From NCBI RefSeq assembly GCF_039503195.1, contig NZ_JBCJKP010000001.1, positions 4,588,001-4,652,000 on the forward strand: 64,000 bases of DNA. The letters are read 5' to 3'. A program made the position numbers and the translations under genes. This DNA comes from Streptomyces mirabilis. GTDB taxonomy: Bacteria; Actinomycetota; Actinomycetes; Streptomycetales; Streptomycetaceae. Positions within the stretch are counted from its first letter, which is position 1; each line of letters opens with the position of its first letter. Shown piece by piece: positions 51,793-61,186 of this stretch. Below the pieces are notes generated by a model. That model was not told the origin of the DNA. It worked only from the letters and a program-made list of their open reading frames with translations, and did no database searches.

Positions 51793-53115
51793 TCAGCCGA
51801 GCAGGACCACTTCGACCTCGGTGCCGGGCTCGACCGAGGTGACGTCCTCCGGCACGACGATCAGCGCGTCGGCGTGGGCGAGGGCAGCGACCAGGTGGGA
51901 TCCGGCGCCTCCGACCGGGGTCACCTTGCCGTCGGCGTACCTCCCGCGCAGGAACTGCCGGCGGCCGTCCGGCGAGGTCAGCGCCTTGTCCGTCTCCAGG
52001 GTCGCTCTGGTGGTGGGGCGGTGGATGTCGTCCAGGCCCGACAGGGTGCGGATCGCGGGGCGGACGAACAGCTCGAAGGAGACGTACGACGAGACGGGGT
52101 TGCCGGGGAGCGCGAGCAGCGGGGTGTGCTCGGGGCCGATCGTGCCGAAGCCCTGGGGCTTGCCGGGCTGCATGGCGAGCTTGCGGAAGTCGATGCCGCT
52201 GCCCTCCTCGTCCTCGTCGCCCACCGAGGACAGGGCTTCCTTGACGACGTCGTAGGCGCCGACGCTGACGCCGCCCGTGGTGACCAGCAGGTCCGCGCGG
52301 ATGAGCTGGTCCTCGATGGTGGCGCGAAGCGTCTCGGCGTCGTCCGCGACCGCGCCCACCCGGTAGGCGATGGCGCCTGCATCACGGGCGGCGGCGCACA
52401 GGGCGAAGCTGTTGGAGTCGTAGATCTGACCGCTGCCCAACGGCTCGTCGGGCTGGACGAGTTCGCTGCCGGTGGACAGGACGACCACACGCGGGCGCGG
52501 GCGCACGCGTACGGTGCCGCGGCCGATCGCGGCGAGCAGGCCGATCTGCGGCGGGCCGAGGATCGTGCCTGCTTCGAGGGCGCGGTCTCCCGCCTTCACG
52601 TCGCTGCCCTTCGCGCGCACATGCGCGCGTGCCTCGGCCGGGCGGTGGACGTGCACCTGGCCGGAGGCGCCGTCGGGGGCCGCGCTGCGGGCTCGCATCC
52701 CGGAGACGGGACCCTCCCCCAGGCCGCCGTCGGTCCACTCCACCGGGACGACGGCCTCGGCGCCGGGCGGCAGCGGGGCGCCGGTCATGATGCGGGCGGC
52801 CTCACCGGGGCCCACATGGGGCTGCTCGCCCTGGCCGGCCGCGACGTCGCCGACGACCGTGAGGACCGCCGGGTACTCCTCGCTCGCGCCCGCGACATCG
52901 GCGACCCGGACCGCGTACCCGTCCATCGAGCTGTTGTCGAACGGCGGCAGGGAGACCGGCACCGTGACGTCCTCGACCAGGACACAGCCCTGGGCGTCGA
53001 GGAGTTGCAGCTCGATGGGTTCGAGCGGGCGAACGGTCGCGAGGATGTCCTCCAGGTGCTCGGTCACCGACCAGAGGTGGCCCTGGCCGGTGACACGGGT
53101 CGCGGCGCTGCTCAA
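51793..53115 (-). CDS. glp: Gephyrin-like molybdotransferase Glp (MoeA family)
   Basis: A 440-aa MoeA-fold protein: N-terminal MoeA domains with [11 protein letters not shown], a lever domain, the molybdopterin-binding domain with [10 protein letters not shown] and [11 protein letters not shown], then [10 protein letters not shown], and a C-terminal barrel domain. In corynebacteria Glp is a gephyrin-like scaffold linking FtsZ to the membrane receptor GlpR. Here sepX, the GlpR relative, lies four genes away, so a division role is likely in addition to, or instead of, cofactor synthesis. It is 4 bp downstream of galU. Confidence 0.88.
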   Translation of the reverse strand: MSSAATRVTGQGHLWSVTEHLEDILATVRPLEPIELQLLDAQGCVLVEDVTVPVSLPPFDNSSMDGYAVRVADVAGASEEYPAVLTVVGDVAAGQGEQPHVGPGEAARIMTGAPLPPGAEAVVPVEWTDGGLGEGPVSGMRARSAAPDGASGQVHVHRPAEARAHVRAKGSDVKAGDRALEAGTILGPPQIGLLAAIGRGTVRVRPRPRVVVLSTGSELVQPDEPLGSGQIYDSNSFALCAAARDAGAIAYRVGAVADDAETLRATIEDQLIRADLLVTTGGVSVGAYDVVKEALSSVGDEDEEGSGIDFRKLAMQPGKPQGFGTIGPEHTPLLALPGNPVSSYVSFELFVRPAIRTLSGLDDIHRPTTRATLETDKALTSPDGRRQFLRGRYADGKVTPVGGAGSHLVAALAHADALIVVPEDVTSVEPGTEVEVVLLG

Positions 53116-53119
53116 ATTC

Positions 53120-54022
53120 CTACATCTCCTCGGCTACGTAACTGCGAAGCCAGGTCCGGAAGTCCGGGCCCAGGTCCTCACGTTCGCACGCGAGCCTGAC
53201 AATGGCACGCAGGTAGTCGCCGCGGTCGCCGGTGTCATAGCGGCGGCCCTTGAAGACGACGCCGTGCACGGGGCCGCCGACCTTCTCGTCCTGCGCGAGC
53301 TGCTGGAGGGCGTCGGTGAGCTGGATCTCGCCGCCGCGGCCCGGCTCGGTCTTGCGGAGTATGTCGAAGATGTGCGGGTCGAGGACATAACGCCCGATGA
53401 TCGCGTAGTTGCTGGGCGCGTCCGCCGGGTCCGGCTTCTCGACCAGGCCCGTCACCTTGACGAGGTCGCCCTCGCCGGTGGTCTCGATGGCCGCGCACCC
53501 GTAGAGGTGGATCTGCTCGGGCTCGACCTCCATGAGCGCGATGACGCTGCCGCCGTGCTGCTCCTGGACCTCGACCATGCGGGCGAGGAGGGGGTCGCGG
53601 GGGTCGATCAGGTCGTCGCCGAGGAGCACCGCGAAGGGCTCGTGGCCGACGTGCGGCGCCGCACACAGGACGGCGTGGCCGAGGCCCTTGGGGTCGCCCT
53701 GGCGCACGTAGTGCATGGTGGCCAGGTCGCTGGACTCCTGGACCTTGGCGAGCCGGTTGGCGTCGCCCTTCTTCTGAAGGGCGGACTCCAGCTCATAATT
53801 GCGGTCGAAGTGGTCCTCGAGGGGGCGCTTGTTGCGGCCCGTGATCATCAGGACGTCATCGAGACCCGCCGACACGGCCTCTTCGACCACGTACTGGATC
53901 GCCGGCTTGTCGACGACCGGCAGCATCTCTTTGGGAGTGGCTTTGGTGGCCGGCAGGAACCGGGTTCCGAGGCCTGCTGCGGGGATGACAGCCTTGCTGA
54001 TCCTGGGGTGCGACTCAGTCAT
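53120..54022 (-). CDS. galU: UTP-glucose-1-phosphate uridylyltransferase
   Basis: A 300-aa nucleotidyltransferase that makes UDP-glucose for cell-wall polymers and trehalose. It has the nucleotide loop AVIPAAGLGTRFLPATKATP, the KPAIQYVVEEA segment, ITGRNKRPLEDHFD, QGDPKGLGHAVLCA and GDDLIDP. ATG 54022 is used because the family starts TESHPRISKAVIPAAG; an in-frame start four codons upstream is possible. First gene of the galU-glp-moaC-mog-rimJ-sepX run, divergent from the 5-FTHF cyclo-ligase gene. Confidence 0.95.
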   Translation of the reverse strand: MTESHPRISKAVIPAAGLGTRFLPATKATPKEMLPVVDKPAIQYVVEEAVSAGLDDVLMITGRNKRPLEDHFDRNYELESALQKKGDANRLAKVQESSDLATMHYVRQGDPKGLGHAVLCAAPHVGHEPFAVLLGDDLIDPRDPLLARMVEVQEQHGGSVIALMEVEPEQIHLYGCAAIETTGEGDLVKVTGLVEKPDPADAPSNYAIIGRYVLDPHIFDILRKTEPGRGGEIQLTDALQQLAQDEKVGGPVHGVVFKGRRYDTGDRGDYLRAIVRLACEREDLGPDFRTWLRSYVAEEM

Positions 54023-54115
54023 GCGCGTAACCATATCCGGTGGCTATGAGCGCAATCTGTTGGTCCCGTTAAATAGCTCTCATATGAGCGCATAAGGAAC
54101 GGTACGGAGTGAGCT

Positions 54116-54730
54116 GTGAGCCACGTGGGACGTGCGGCAGAGCCTGACAAGCGCATGTTGCGGCGAGGATTCCTCGCGGTGAGAAGCAGGTTGACACCCT
54201 ACGACCTGCGAGAATCCGCCGGGGCCCTGGCCCTGCGGGCGATGGAGCTGCCGGAGCTGGCGCACGCGCGCACGGTGGCGGCGTACGTCTCCATGGGGAG
54301 CGAGCCGGGCACCCTCGCGCTCCTGGACGCGCTCCACACGCGCGGGGTGCGCGTGCTGCTGCCGGTCCTGCTGGCGGACAACGACCTGGACTGGGGCGCG
54401 TACGCCGGAGAGGGCTCTGTGGAGCGTGTCCAACACGGCGGCAGGATGGCTCTCTTGGAGCCGGCGGGCGCGCGGCTCGGCCCCGAGGCCGTCCAGGAGG
54501 CCGACGCCGTCCTGTTGCCCGGCCTTGCCGTGGACCGGCGCGGAATGCGTCTGGGGCGCGGCGGCGGCTCGTACGACCGCGTCCTGGCCCGCCTGGAGCG
54601 CGCGGGGGCCGATCCCGCACTGGTGGTGCTGCTGTACGACGCGGAGGTCGTGGAGCACGTCCCGGCGGAACCTCACGACCGTCCCGTACACGCGGTGGTG
54701 ACGCCTTCGGGGGTGCGTCGCTTCGGCTGA
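54116..54730 (+). CDS. 5-formyltetrahydrofolate cyclo-ligase
   Basis: A 204-aa enzyme that converts 5-formyl-THF to 5,10-methenyl-THF with ATP. Motifs: KRMLRRGFLAVRSRLTP at the start, TVAAYVSMGSEPGT in the middle, and the signature LLPGLAVDRRGMRLGRGGGS followed by YDRVLA. GTG 54116 gives the usual length (~200 aa). It ends at a strong terminator. Confidence 0.92.
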   Translation: MSHVGRAAEPDKRMLRRGFLAVRSRLTPYDLRESAGALALRAMELPELAHARTVAAYVSMGSEPGTLALLDALHTRGVRVLLPVLLADNDLDWGAYAGEGSVERVQHGGRMALLEPAGARLGPEAVQEADAVLLPGLAVDRRGMRLGRGGGSYDRVLARLERAGADPALVVLLYDAEVVEHVPAEPHDRPVHAVVTPSGVRRFG

Positions 54731-54745
54731 CGGGTCCGGGTGGAC

Positions 54746-54781
54746 GAAAGGGCCCTCCATGCGTGCGTGGAGGGCCCTTTC
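54746..54781. terminator. Terminator after the 5-FTHF cyclo-ligase gene
   Basis: A perfect 14-bp stem, GAAAGGGCCCTCCA/TGGAGGGCCCTTTC, with an 8-nt loop, lies 15 bp after the stop codon. The convergent penicillin acylase gene can use it as well. Confidence 0.9.
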
Positions 54782-54840
54782 ACCTGTCGCCTTCAGTGAC
54801 TCATGGTCGCGTTCAGTCACTCGTGGTCGCCGTCATCGGC

Positions 54841-57606
54841 TCACGGCTTGAGCACCAGGGTGTCGCTCGTGCTCTTGTCGACCGCGTTGCCCGAGAAGGA
54901 CCACGGCAGCAGTTCGCCCTTGGCCCACTTGTCCGTCTGGTCGGTGTAGTGGGCGCTGTAGGCGTGCCCGGAGGCGCCGGAGAGGTTGATCCACTTCGAC
55001 TTGTCGAAGTCGTCGAGGTTGACCACCATCCGCATGGACGGCACCCAGACCACTCCGTAGCCGCCCGCGGCGTTCCAGCCGGTCGCGTTGACCGTCGCCT
55101 CGCCGCCGCCGAGCTTCCAGGGGCCGCGGTTGAGCATGTACTGCAGGACGCCGGGACCTTCGGTGCCCAGGGTCTGGTTCTTCAGGAACAGGCGGTGCAG
55201 CCGGCCCCAGCTCCAGGTGTCCATGTCCTTGCCGAGCTTGGCGGTCAGCTCCCAGCGGGCGTCCTTCATGGCCCGCGCGAAGAGCTCGTCCCGGTTGTCG
55301 GCCGCCTTGTCGAGGCGCGTCTTGGGCGCCTTCCACCAGTCGTTGTTCGGGTCGTCAATGATCTTGCGGACCACCTCGAACCAGCGGTCGCCGCCGTCCG
55401 GCTGCGCCTGGTCCGCCTCACGCTGGCCGCACTCGCGCACCGTCTGGTTCTCGTCCGCGGGGCCGGTGGTGTCGACCGGGGCGACGTTCAGGCACTGGCC
55501 CTTGACCCGCAGCTCCTTGGGCAGCTTGTTGCCGAAGGCGAGCTTGAGGATGTTGCGCCAGGTCGCGTTGAAGTACGCGGCCGCCGCGGAGTCGGCGTCC
55601 TGGGTGTAGTCCCAGCCCTCCAGGAGCTTCTGCGCGTCGCGGACGTTCTTGTCGGCGACGTCGATCTTGAGCAGCTTGGGCACGATCAGCTTGGCGATCT
55701 CGCTGCTGTCGTCGAGCTGCATCTGGCGCATGTCGTCGGTCGAGATCTTGCCGCCGCCCTTGATCTTCGCCTCGATGAGATCGGTGATCCGCTGGCTGCG
55801 CGTCCCGTAGCCCCAGTCCGTGGTGAGCGTGTAGGGGTACTTGTCCTTGTCGACGACCGCCTGGTTGGCGGTCACGATGTAACCGCGCTTCGGGTCGTAC
55901 TCGTAGGGCAGCTCGGACTGCTTGATGTAGCCGGTCCACTTGTACTTGGAGTCCCAGCCGGGCGACGGGAGCGAGCCGTCGTCGCCCTTGGCCCGGATCG
56001 GGATCTTGCCAGGCAGCTGGTAGCCGATGTGGTTGTTGGTGTCGGCGTAGATCAGGTTCTGCGAGGGCACGTCGAAGGACGCGGCCGCCGTGCGGAACTC
56101 GGTCCAGTTCGACGCCTTGTCCAGCTGGAAGACGGCGTCCATGGAGTTGCCCGGGTCCAGGGCGGTCCAGCGCAGCGCGATGGCGTAGCCGTCGCCGCGG
56201 TCGGGCGCCCCGCTGTCGACGGTGGCCTTCTTGCCGACCTTGACGAGTTCGTCGTCGCGGTCGGAGAGCAGCGGCATCCCGTCCTTGGTCTCCCGGACGA
56301 CGATCGTCTTGTCGGCGCCGCCCGCGACCTTGATCGTTTCCCTGCGGGTCGTGAAGGGCAGCACCTTGCCGTCGCGCTCGTAGCCCTCGCCGGTGATCTT
56401 CTCCAGGTAGAGGTCGGTGACGTCGACCGCGGAGTTGGTCATGCCCCAGGCGATGTCCTGGTTGTGGCCGATGACCACGCCGGGCATGCCCGCGAAGGTG
56501 TAGCCGGAGACGTCGTACTGGCACTTGCTGGAGACGCTCGTGCAGTGCAGTCCCATCTGGTACCAGACCGAGGGCAGCGAGGCCGACAGGTGCGGGTCGT
56601 TGGCCAGCAGCGGCTTACCGGTGATCGTGTACTTGCCCGCGACGACCCAGGAGTTCGAGCCGATGCCGTTGCCGTTCACGCCGACGGCGGTGGGTACGTT
56701 GTCGAGCACGTTGTAGAGCTTGGAGAGCTGGCTCTGCAGGCCGTTGGGCGCGGTGGTGTTCCCCGCGAGGCCGGTGCCCGCCGTGGACTGCGTCCCGCTG
56801 CCCAGCGTCGTGCTGCTGCCCTGGACGTACGACCCCGTGACGCTGTCGTACTGGCCTTCCTGGGTGATCGTCTTGTTCCGGCCGTAGGGGTACTCCGGGT
56901 ACAGGTCGGCGATCTGCTTCGGGCCCAGGCGGCTGGTCATCAGGGAGCGGTCGATCTCGTCCTGCATGTTGCCGCGCAGGTCCCAGGCCATCGCCTTCAG
57001 CCACGCGACCGAGTCGACCGGGGTCCACTCCTGGGGCTTGTAGTCGTTGGTGAAACCAAGGGCCGCGTACTCCAGGGAGATGTCCTTGCCGTCCTTGCCC
57101 TTCAGGTAGGCATTGACTCCCTTGGCGTACGCCTGGAGGTACTTCTTCGTGGAGGCCGACAGCTTCTTGTCGTACTCCTCCTTGGCGACCCGGTCCCAGC
57201 CCATCGTGCGCAGGAACTCGTCGTTCTTGACCTGGCCCGAGCCGAACATCTCGGACAGCCGGCCCGAGGTCATGTGACGGCGTACGTCCATCTCGTAGAA
57301 CCGGTCCTGCGCCTGGACGTAACCCTGCGCCATGAACAGGTCCTCGTCGGACGAGGCGTAGATCTGCGGGATCCCGTTGCCGTCCCGCTTGACGTCCACG
57401 GGACCCGACAGCCCGTCGAGCGTGAGTGAGCCCTTGGTCTGCGGGAAGGAGGCACGGACGGTACTGACCCCCCAGTAGCCGCCATAGGCAACGCCTCCGA
57501 AGAGGGCCAGAACCAGGACGATCAGGAACAGTCGGGCCTTGCGCCCCTTCTTCCTGCCGGACTTGCCCGGCTTCTGGCCGGAAGAGGCGGTGGTGTTGGG
57601 GGGCAT
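54841..57606 (-). CDS. Penicillin acylase family protein (Ntn hydrolase precursor)
   Basis: A 921-aa precursor with a Lys-rich N-terminus, a membrane anchor (FLIVLVLALFGGVAYGGYW, residues ~27-45) and the Ntn-hydrolase domains of penicillin G/V acylases and acyl-homoserine-lactone acylases. The alpha chain contains GIPQIYASSDEDLFMAQGYV. Autocleavage is expected before Ser317 in GSNSWVVAG, and LLANDPHL follows, as in the family. The enzyme works outside the membrane on an amide whose identity is unknown (lactones, lipopeptides or beta-lactams). ATG 57606. It is a single gene convergent with the cyclo-ligase gene. Confidence 0.93.
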   Translation of the reverse strand: MPPNTTASSGQKPGKSGRKKGRKARLFLIVLVLALFGGVAYGGYWGVSTVRASFPQTKGSLTLDGLSGPVDVKRDGNGIPQIYASSDEDLFMAQGYVQAQDRFYEMDVRRHMTSGRLSEMFGSGQVKNDEFLRTMGWDRVAKEEYDKKLSASTKKYLQAYAKGVNAYLKGKDGKDISLEYAALGFTNDYKPQEWTPVDSVAWLKAMAWDLRGNMQDEIDRSLMTSRLGPKQIADLYPEYPYGRNKTITQEGQYDSVTGSYVQGSSTTLGSGTQSTAGTGLAGNTTAPNGLQSQLSKLYNVLDNVPTAVGVNGNGIGSNSWVVAGKYTITGKPLLANDPHLSASLPSVWYQMGLHCTSVSSKCQYDVSGYTFAGMPGVVIGHNQDIAWGMTNSAVDVTDLYLEKITGEGYERDGKVLPFTTRRETIKVAGGADKTIVVRETKDGMPLLSDRDDELVKVGKKATVDSGAPDRGDGYAIALRWTALDPGNSMDAVFQLDKASNWTEFRTAAASFDVPSQNLIYADTNNHIGYQLPGKIPIRAKGDDGSLPSPGWDSKYKWTGYIKQSELPYEYDPKRGYIVTANQAVVDKDKYPYTLTTDWGYGTRSQRITDLIEAKIKGGGKISTDDMRQMQLDDSSEIAKLIVPKLLKIDVADKNVRDAQKLLEGWDYTQDADSAAAAYFNATWRNILKLAFGNKLPKELRVKGQCLNVAPVDTTGPADENQTVRECGQREADQAQPDGGDRWFEVVRKIIDDPNNDWWKAPKTRLDKAADNRDELFARAMKDARWELTAKLGKDMDTWSWGRLHRLFLKNQTLGTEGPGVLQYMLNRGPWKLGGGEATVNATGWNAAGGYGVVWVPSMRMVVNLDDFDKSKWINLSGASGHAYSAHYTDQTDKWAKGELLPWSFSGNAVDKSTSDTLVLKP

Positions 57607-57817
57607 CGCTGTCCTTGCTGTCCTAACGCGAGCGGCAGGCGGTCCTGGAGTGCTGGAGCAACCATAGGCGCAGGGCCCGACGCGCCTTGACGCGGAGTCG
57701 GGTACAGGACGGACGAGCGTTCGATCTCGGCCCCTGGAGTGTCAAGAAAGCGTCAAGAGTTAGGTAAGGTAACGAAGTACTTGGACTCATGTACCGACTT
57801 CGGGTGTTCGGATCGAC

Positions 57818-57915
57818 GTGCTGGGATCCACGCGTTCACCTCGATTCCACGCGTTGACCTCGACGCGATCACATCGAATCGACGCGTTCACATCCACACG
57901 TTCGAATCCAGTGCC
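57818..57915. repeat. Degenerate ACGCGTTCAC repeats upstream of the antiporter gene
   Basis: The motif ACGCGTTCAC and variants (ACGCGTTGAC, ACGCGATCAC, ACACGTTCGA) occurs five times, interleaved with TCGA/TCGATTCC-like bases, over ~100 bp before the antiporter start. The region is too long and irregular for a simple operator. The upstream stretch (57607-57817) shows nothing else of note. Confidence 0.55.
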
Positions 57916-57940
57916 CGGATTGGCGAGAAGGGAACAGCCG

Positions 57941-59467
57941 CTGACTGTCCACCACCTCAACCAGCTCCTGCTCGTCTGCTCGCTCGTTCTGCTAGTCGCG
58001 GTGGCAGCGGTTCGTATCTCTTCGCGCAGCGGGCTCCCCAGCCTGCTCGTCTACCTCGGCATAGGCGTCGCCATGGGCCAGGACGGGGTCGGCAACGTCC
58101 ACTTCAACAACGCCGAACTGACGCAGGTCATCGGGTACGCGGCCCTGGTCGTGATCCTGGCCGAGGGCGGCCTCGGCACGAAGTGGAAGGAAATCAAGCC
58201 GGCCCTGCCGGCGGCCACCTCGCTGGCACTGGTCGGCATCGCGGTGAGCGTCGGAGTGACGGCCACGGCCGCCCACTACCTGATCGGCCTGGAATGGCGG
58301 CAGGCGCTCATCATCGGCGCGGTGGTGTCCTCGACGGACGCGGCGGCCGTCTTCTCGGTGCTGCGGAAAGTACCCCTCCCCGCGCGCGTGACGGGCATCC
58401 TGGAGGCCGAGTCCGGCTTCAACGACGCCCCGGTGGTCATCCTCGTCGTCGCGTTCTGCACGGCGGGCCCCGTGGAGCACTGGTACGTGCTGCTGGGCGA
58501 GATCACGCTGGAACTGGCCATCGGCGCGGCCATCGGCCTCGCGGTGGGCTGGCTCGGCTCCTGGGGGCTGCGGCACGTGGCGCTGCCCGCCTCCGGCCTC
58601 TACCCGATCGCCGTGATGGCGATCGCGGTCACCGCCTACGCCGCCGGCGCGCTCGCGCACGGCAGCGGCTTCCTCGCCGTCTACCTCGCGGCGATGATGC
58701 TCGGCAACGCCAAACTGCCGCACTGGCCCGCCACCCGAGGCTTCGCCGAGGGGCTCGGCTGGATCGCCCAGATCGGCATGTTCGTCCTGTTGGGACTGCT
58801 CGTCACCCCGCACGACATGGGCGACGACATCATGCCGGCCCTCGTCATCGGCCTGGTGCTCACCATGGTGGCGCGCCCCCTGAGCGTCGTGGTCAGCCTG
58901 CTGCCCTTCCGGATCCCGTGGCAGGAGCAGACGCTGCTGTCCTGGGCCGGCCTACGCGGCGCCGTGCCCATCATCCTGGCGACCATCCCGATGGTGAGCG
59001 GCATCGCGGAGAGCCGCCGGATCTTCAACATCGTCTTCGTCCTGGTCGTCGCCTACACCCTCATCCAGGGCCCCACGCTGCCCTGGCTGGCCCGCAAGCT
59101 GCGGCTGGGCGAGTCCGAGGGCGCCGCCGACCTCGGGATCGAGTCGGCACCCCTGGAGCGACTGCGCGGACATCTGCTGTCCGTCGCGATCCCGAAGGGC
59201 TCCCGCATGCACGGCGTGGAGGTGGCCGAGCTGCGCATGCCCTCGGGGGCCGCCGTCACCCTCGTCGTGCGCGACGGGACCTCCTTCGTGCCGCTGCCCA
59301 CGACCGTCCTGCGACGCGGCGACGAGCTGCTCGTGGTGGCCACCGACCCGGTCCGGGACGCGGCCGAGCGACGGCTGCGCGCGGTGGGCCAGGGCGGCAA
59401 GCTGGCGGGCTGGCTGGGCCTCGCGGGCAACGGCACAGGACCGCACTCCCGACATTCAGGACAGTAA
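57941..59467 (+). CDS. CPA1-type cation/proton antiporter with RCK_C domain
   Basis: A 508-aa potassium/proton (NhaP2-type) antiporter with twelve or so membrane segments. The ion-binding region includes GFNDAPVVILVV (Asn-Asp pair) and WAGLRGAVPIILATIP. The last ~120 residues form a TrkA-C/RCK_C domain (MHGVEVAELRMPSGAAVTLV). The conserved start (TVHHLNQLLLVCSL) is preceded by AGAAGGGAA and then CTG 57941, which appears to act as start codon. GTG 57911 is the alternative but lacks a ribosome-binding site. Role: cation and pH homeostasis. Confidence 0.88.
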   Translation: MTVHHLNQLLLVCSLVLLVAVAAVRISSRSGLPSLLVYLGIGVAMGQDGVGNVHFNNAELTQVIGYAALVVILAEGGLGTKWKEIKPALPAATSLALVGIAVSVGVTATAAHYLIGLEWRQALIIGAVVSSTDAAAVFSVLRKVPLPARVTGILEAESGFNDAPVVILVVAFCTAGPVEHWYVLLGEITLELAIGAAIGLAVGWLGSWGLRHVALPASGLYPIAVMAIAVTAYAAGALAHGSGFLAVYLAAMMLGNAKLPHWPATRGFAEGLGWIAQIGMFVLLGLLVTPHDMGDDIMPALVIGLVLTMVARPLSVVVSLLPFRIPWQEQTLLSWAGLRGAVPIILATIPMVSGIAESRRIFNIVFVLVVAYTLIQGPTLPWLARKLRLGESEGAADLGIESAPLERLRGHLLSVAIPKGSRMHGVEVAELRMPSGAAVTLVVRDGTSFVPLPTTVLRRGDELLVVATDPVRDAAERRLRAVGQGGKLAGWLGLAGNGTGPHSRHSGQ

Positions 59468-59855
59468 ACGGGACATGAAGGGGCGATGTGCATTCGCAGG
59501 CGAACACCGTCATGGTGCTCACTTTCACAGGCACCGCAGCACTCGCCCCTGTACGATGAAGGCACACCTTGATCGAACCAACTCTGCCTGAAGCAGAGCT
59601 GGCGCGACCGTATGGCGGTCGCGACGCCCCCGCAGTGGGCGGCGCGGCATCTACCGCAGTTCCGCGCAAGAGGACAGCTCTCGGCGCCCCCCGCAGGGCG
59701 AGTGGGCCAAAGGGGTACGACGGTGTCGAGAGGTCGAACGCGCGGAGGCCCGAAGGGCTGAGCACGGTCGGCCTCCCGACACCGACCACAGCACCCCGGA
59801 GGCGAACCGCTCGACAAAGGGGGCCGCGCTACCAGGCGGCAGAAAGGCACGGGCC
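59468..59855. other. Non-coding gap between the antiporter and MFS genes
   Basis: 388 bp without a supported gene. It contains a hairpin CTCTGC-CTGAA-GCAGAG and another of the GCGACCG/CGGTCGC type, side by side near 59585-59625, which may terminate the antiporter transcript. An open frame from about 59569 has no typical codon bias, and no family was recognised. Confidence 0.5.
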
Positions 59856-61118
59856 GTGGCATCCACGGTCACCTCCCGCCCCGGATACGGACAGCTGCTG
59901 CGCACCCGCGGCGCCTGGACGTTCCTGCTTCCCGGCTTCGCCGCACGTCAGCCCTTCGCGATGTTGACGCTCTCCCTCGTACTCCTCGTCCAGCACACCA
60001 CCGGCTCGTACGGGGCCGCCGGCGCGGTCGCCGCCGTCACCGGCGTCTCCATGGCCCTGTTCGCACCCTTCACCGGCCGTCTCGCCGACCGCCACGGCCA
60101 GCGGGCCGTCCTGTTGCCCGGCGTCCTGGTGCACACCGTGGCAGGCCTCTCCCTGACGGCGCTGGCGCTGATGGACGCCCCCTTGTGGGCCCTTTTCCTC
60201 GCCGCCGTGCCGACCGGCGCCTCGGTGCCCCAGGTCGGGCCCATGGTGCGCGCCCGCTGGGGCGTGAAGCTCCAGGACTCGCCCCTGATGACCACCGCGG
60301 CGGCCTTCGAGTCCGTCACGGACGAGCTGACCTTCGTGTTCGGCCCGCTCCTCGCCACGGCGCTGTGCACCGCCGTCCACCCGGCCGCGGGCCTGCTGGC
60401 CGAGGCCGGGCTGACCCTGATCGGTGGTCTCCTCTTCGCCGCGCAGAAGAGCACCCAGCCCGCTGTCGCCGCCGCCGGGCACACGCGCGTGGAGCACGGT
60501 TCCGCGCTGCGGGTCCCCGGAGTGCGCGTGCTGATCGTGACCTTCCTGGGCATCGGCTCCGTCTTCGGCGGTATGCAGGTCTCGCTCGCCGCGTTCAGCG
60601 AGTCGATCGGCGAGCCCGGTCTGAACGGCGTCCTGTACGGCGTCTTCGCCGCGGGCAACATGCTCTCCGGCATCGTCTGCGGCGCCGTCGCCTGGAAGGT
60701 GGCCCCGCAGCGGCGGCTCGTCATCGGCTACGCCGCCCTGGCGCTCGTCGCGTCCGGACTGTGGGCCGCGCACTCCGTGGTCGTACTCGCCGCGATCGGC
60801 CTCCTGGTCGGCATGTGCATCGCTCCGTCCCTGATCACCGGCTACACGCTGGTCGAGGGCCTGGTCCCGGCGGGCGCCCGCACCGAGGCCTTCACGTGGC
60901 TGACCGGCGCCGTCGCGCTCGGCCAGGCGGCAGCCGTCACGGTCGCCGGACAGCTGGAGGACCGCCTGTGGAACGGTGCCGGATTCCTGGTGCCGATGGC
61001 CGGTACGGCACTGGCGCTGGTGACCCTGCTGGCCCTGCGTTCTCGGCTGGCCACACGGCCCACCGGGCGCACCGTCGCACGTGGCGTCGGTCACCGAGTG
61101 CCGCTGACAGTGGACTGA
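59856..61118 (+). CDS. MFS transporter
   Basis: A 420-aa protein with twelve predicted membrane segments and the MFS motif A in GRLADRHGQRAVLLPG. It resembles the putative actinobacterial sugar/drug efflux group. ARTEAFTWLTGAVALGQAAA near the C-terminus is conserved in that group. The GTG start at 59856 follows GGCAGAAAGG. Substrate unknown. It is followed by the CIRCE-like site of fmdB. Confidence 0.88.
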   Translation: MASTVTSRPGYGQLLRTRGAWTFLLPGFAARQPFAMLTLSLVLLVQHTTGSYGAAGAVAAVTGVSMALFAPFTGRLADRHGQRAVLLPGVLVHTVAGLSLTALALMDAPLWALFLAAVPTGASVPQVGPMVRARWGVKLQDSPLMTTAAAFESVTDELTFVFGPLLATALCTAVHPAAGLLAEAGLTLIGGLLFAAQKSTQPAVAAAGHTRVEHGSALRVPGVRVLIVTFLGIGSVFGGMQVSLAAFSESIGEPGLNGVLYGVFAAGNMLSGIVCGAVAWKVAPQRRLVIGYAALALVASGLWAAHSVVVLAAIGLLVGMCIAPSLITGYTLVEGLVPAGARTEAFTWLTGAVALGQAAAVTVAGQLEDRLWNGAGFLVPMAGTALALVTLLALRSRLATRPTGRTVARGVGHRVPLTVD

Positions 61119-61148
61119 TCTCGCGGAATACGTCACTATGGATCGTCG

Positions 61149-61175
61149 TTAGCACTCATTGAGTGAGAGTGCCAG
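61149..61175 (+). promoter_or_regulatory. CIRCE-like HrcA operator upstream of fmdB
   Basis: TTAGCACTC (61149-61157), a 9-nt spacer and GAGTGCCAG (61167-61175) match the CIRCE consensus TTAGCACTC-N9-GAGTGCTAA: the left half is perfect and the right half agrees in 7 of 9. The site lies immediately ahead of the AGGAGGA ribosome-binding site of fmdB, where CIRCE elements are usually found. HrcA represses chaperonin genes at such sites. Confidence 0.65.
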
Positions 61176-61186
61176 GAGGAAGACAA

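Noticed and set aside
59569..59967. Possible small gene starting TTG at 59569
   Set aside because: It overlaps the MFS gene, lacks a ribosome-binding site and has no recognisable domain; its composition looks like non-coding GC-rich DNA.
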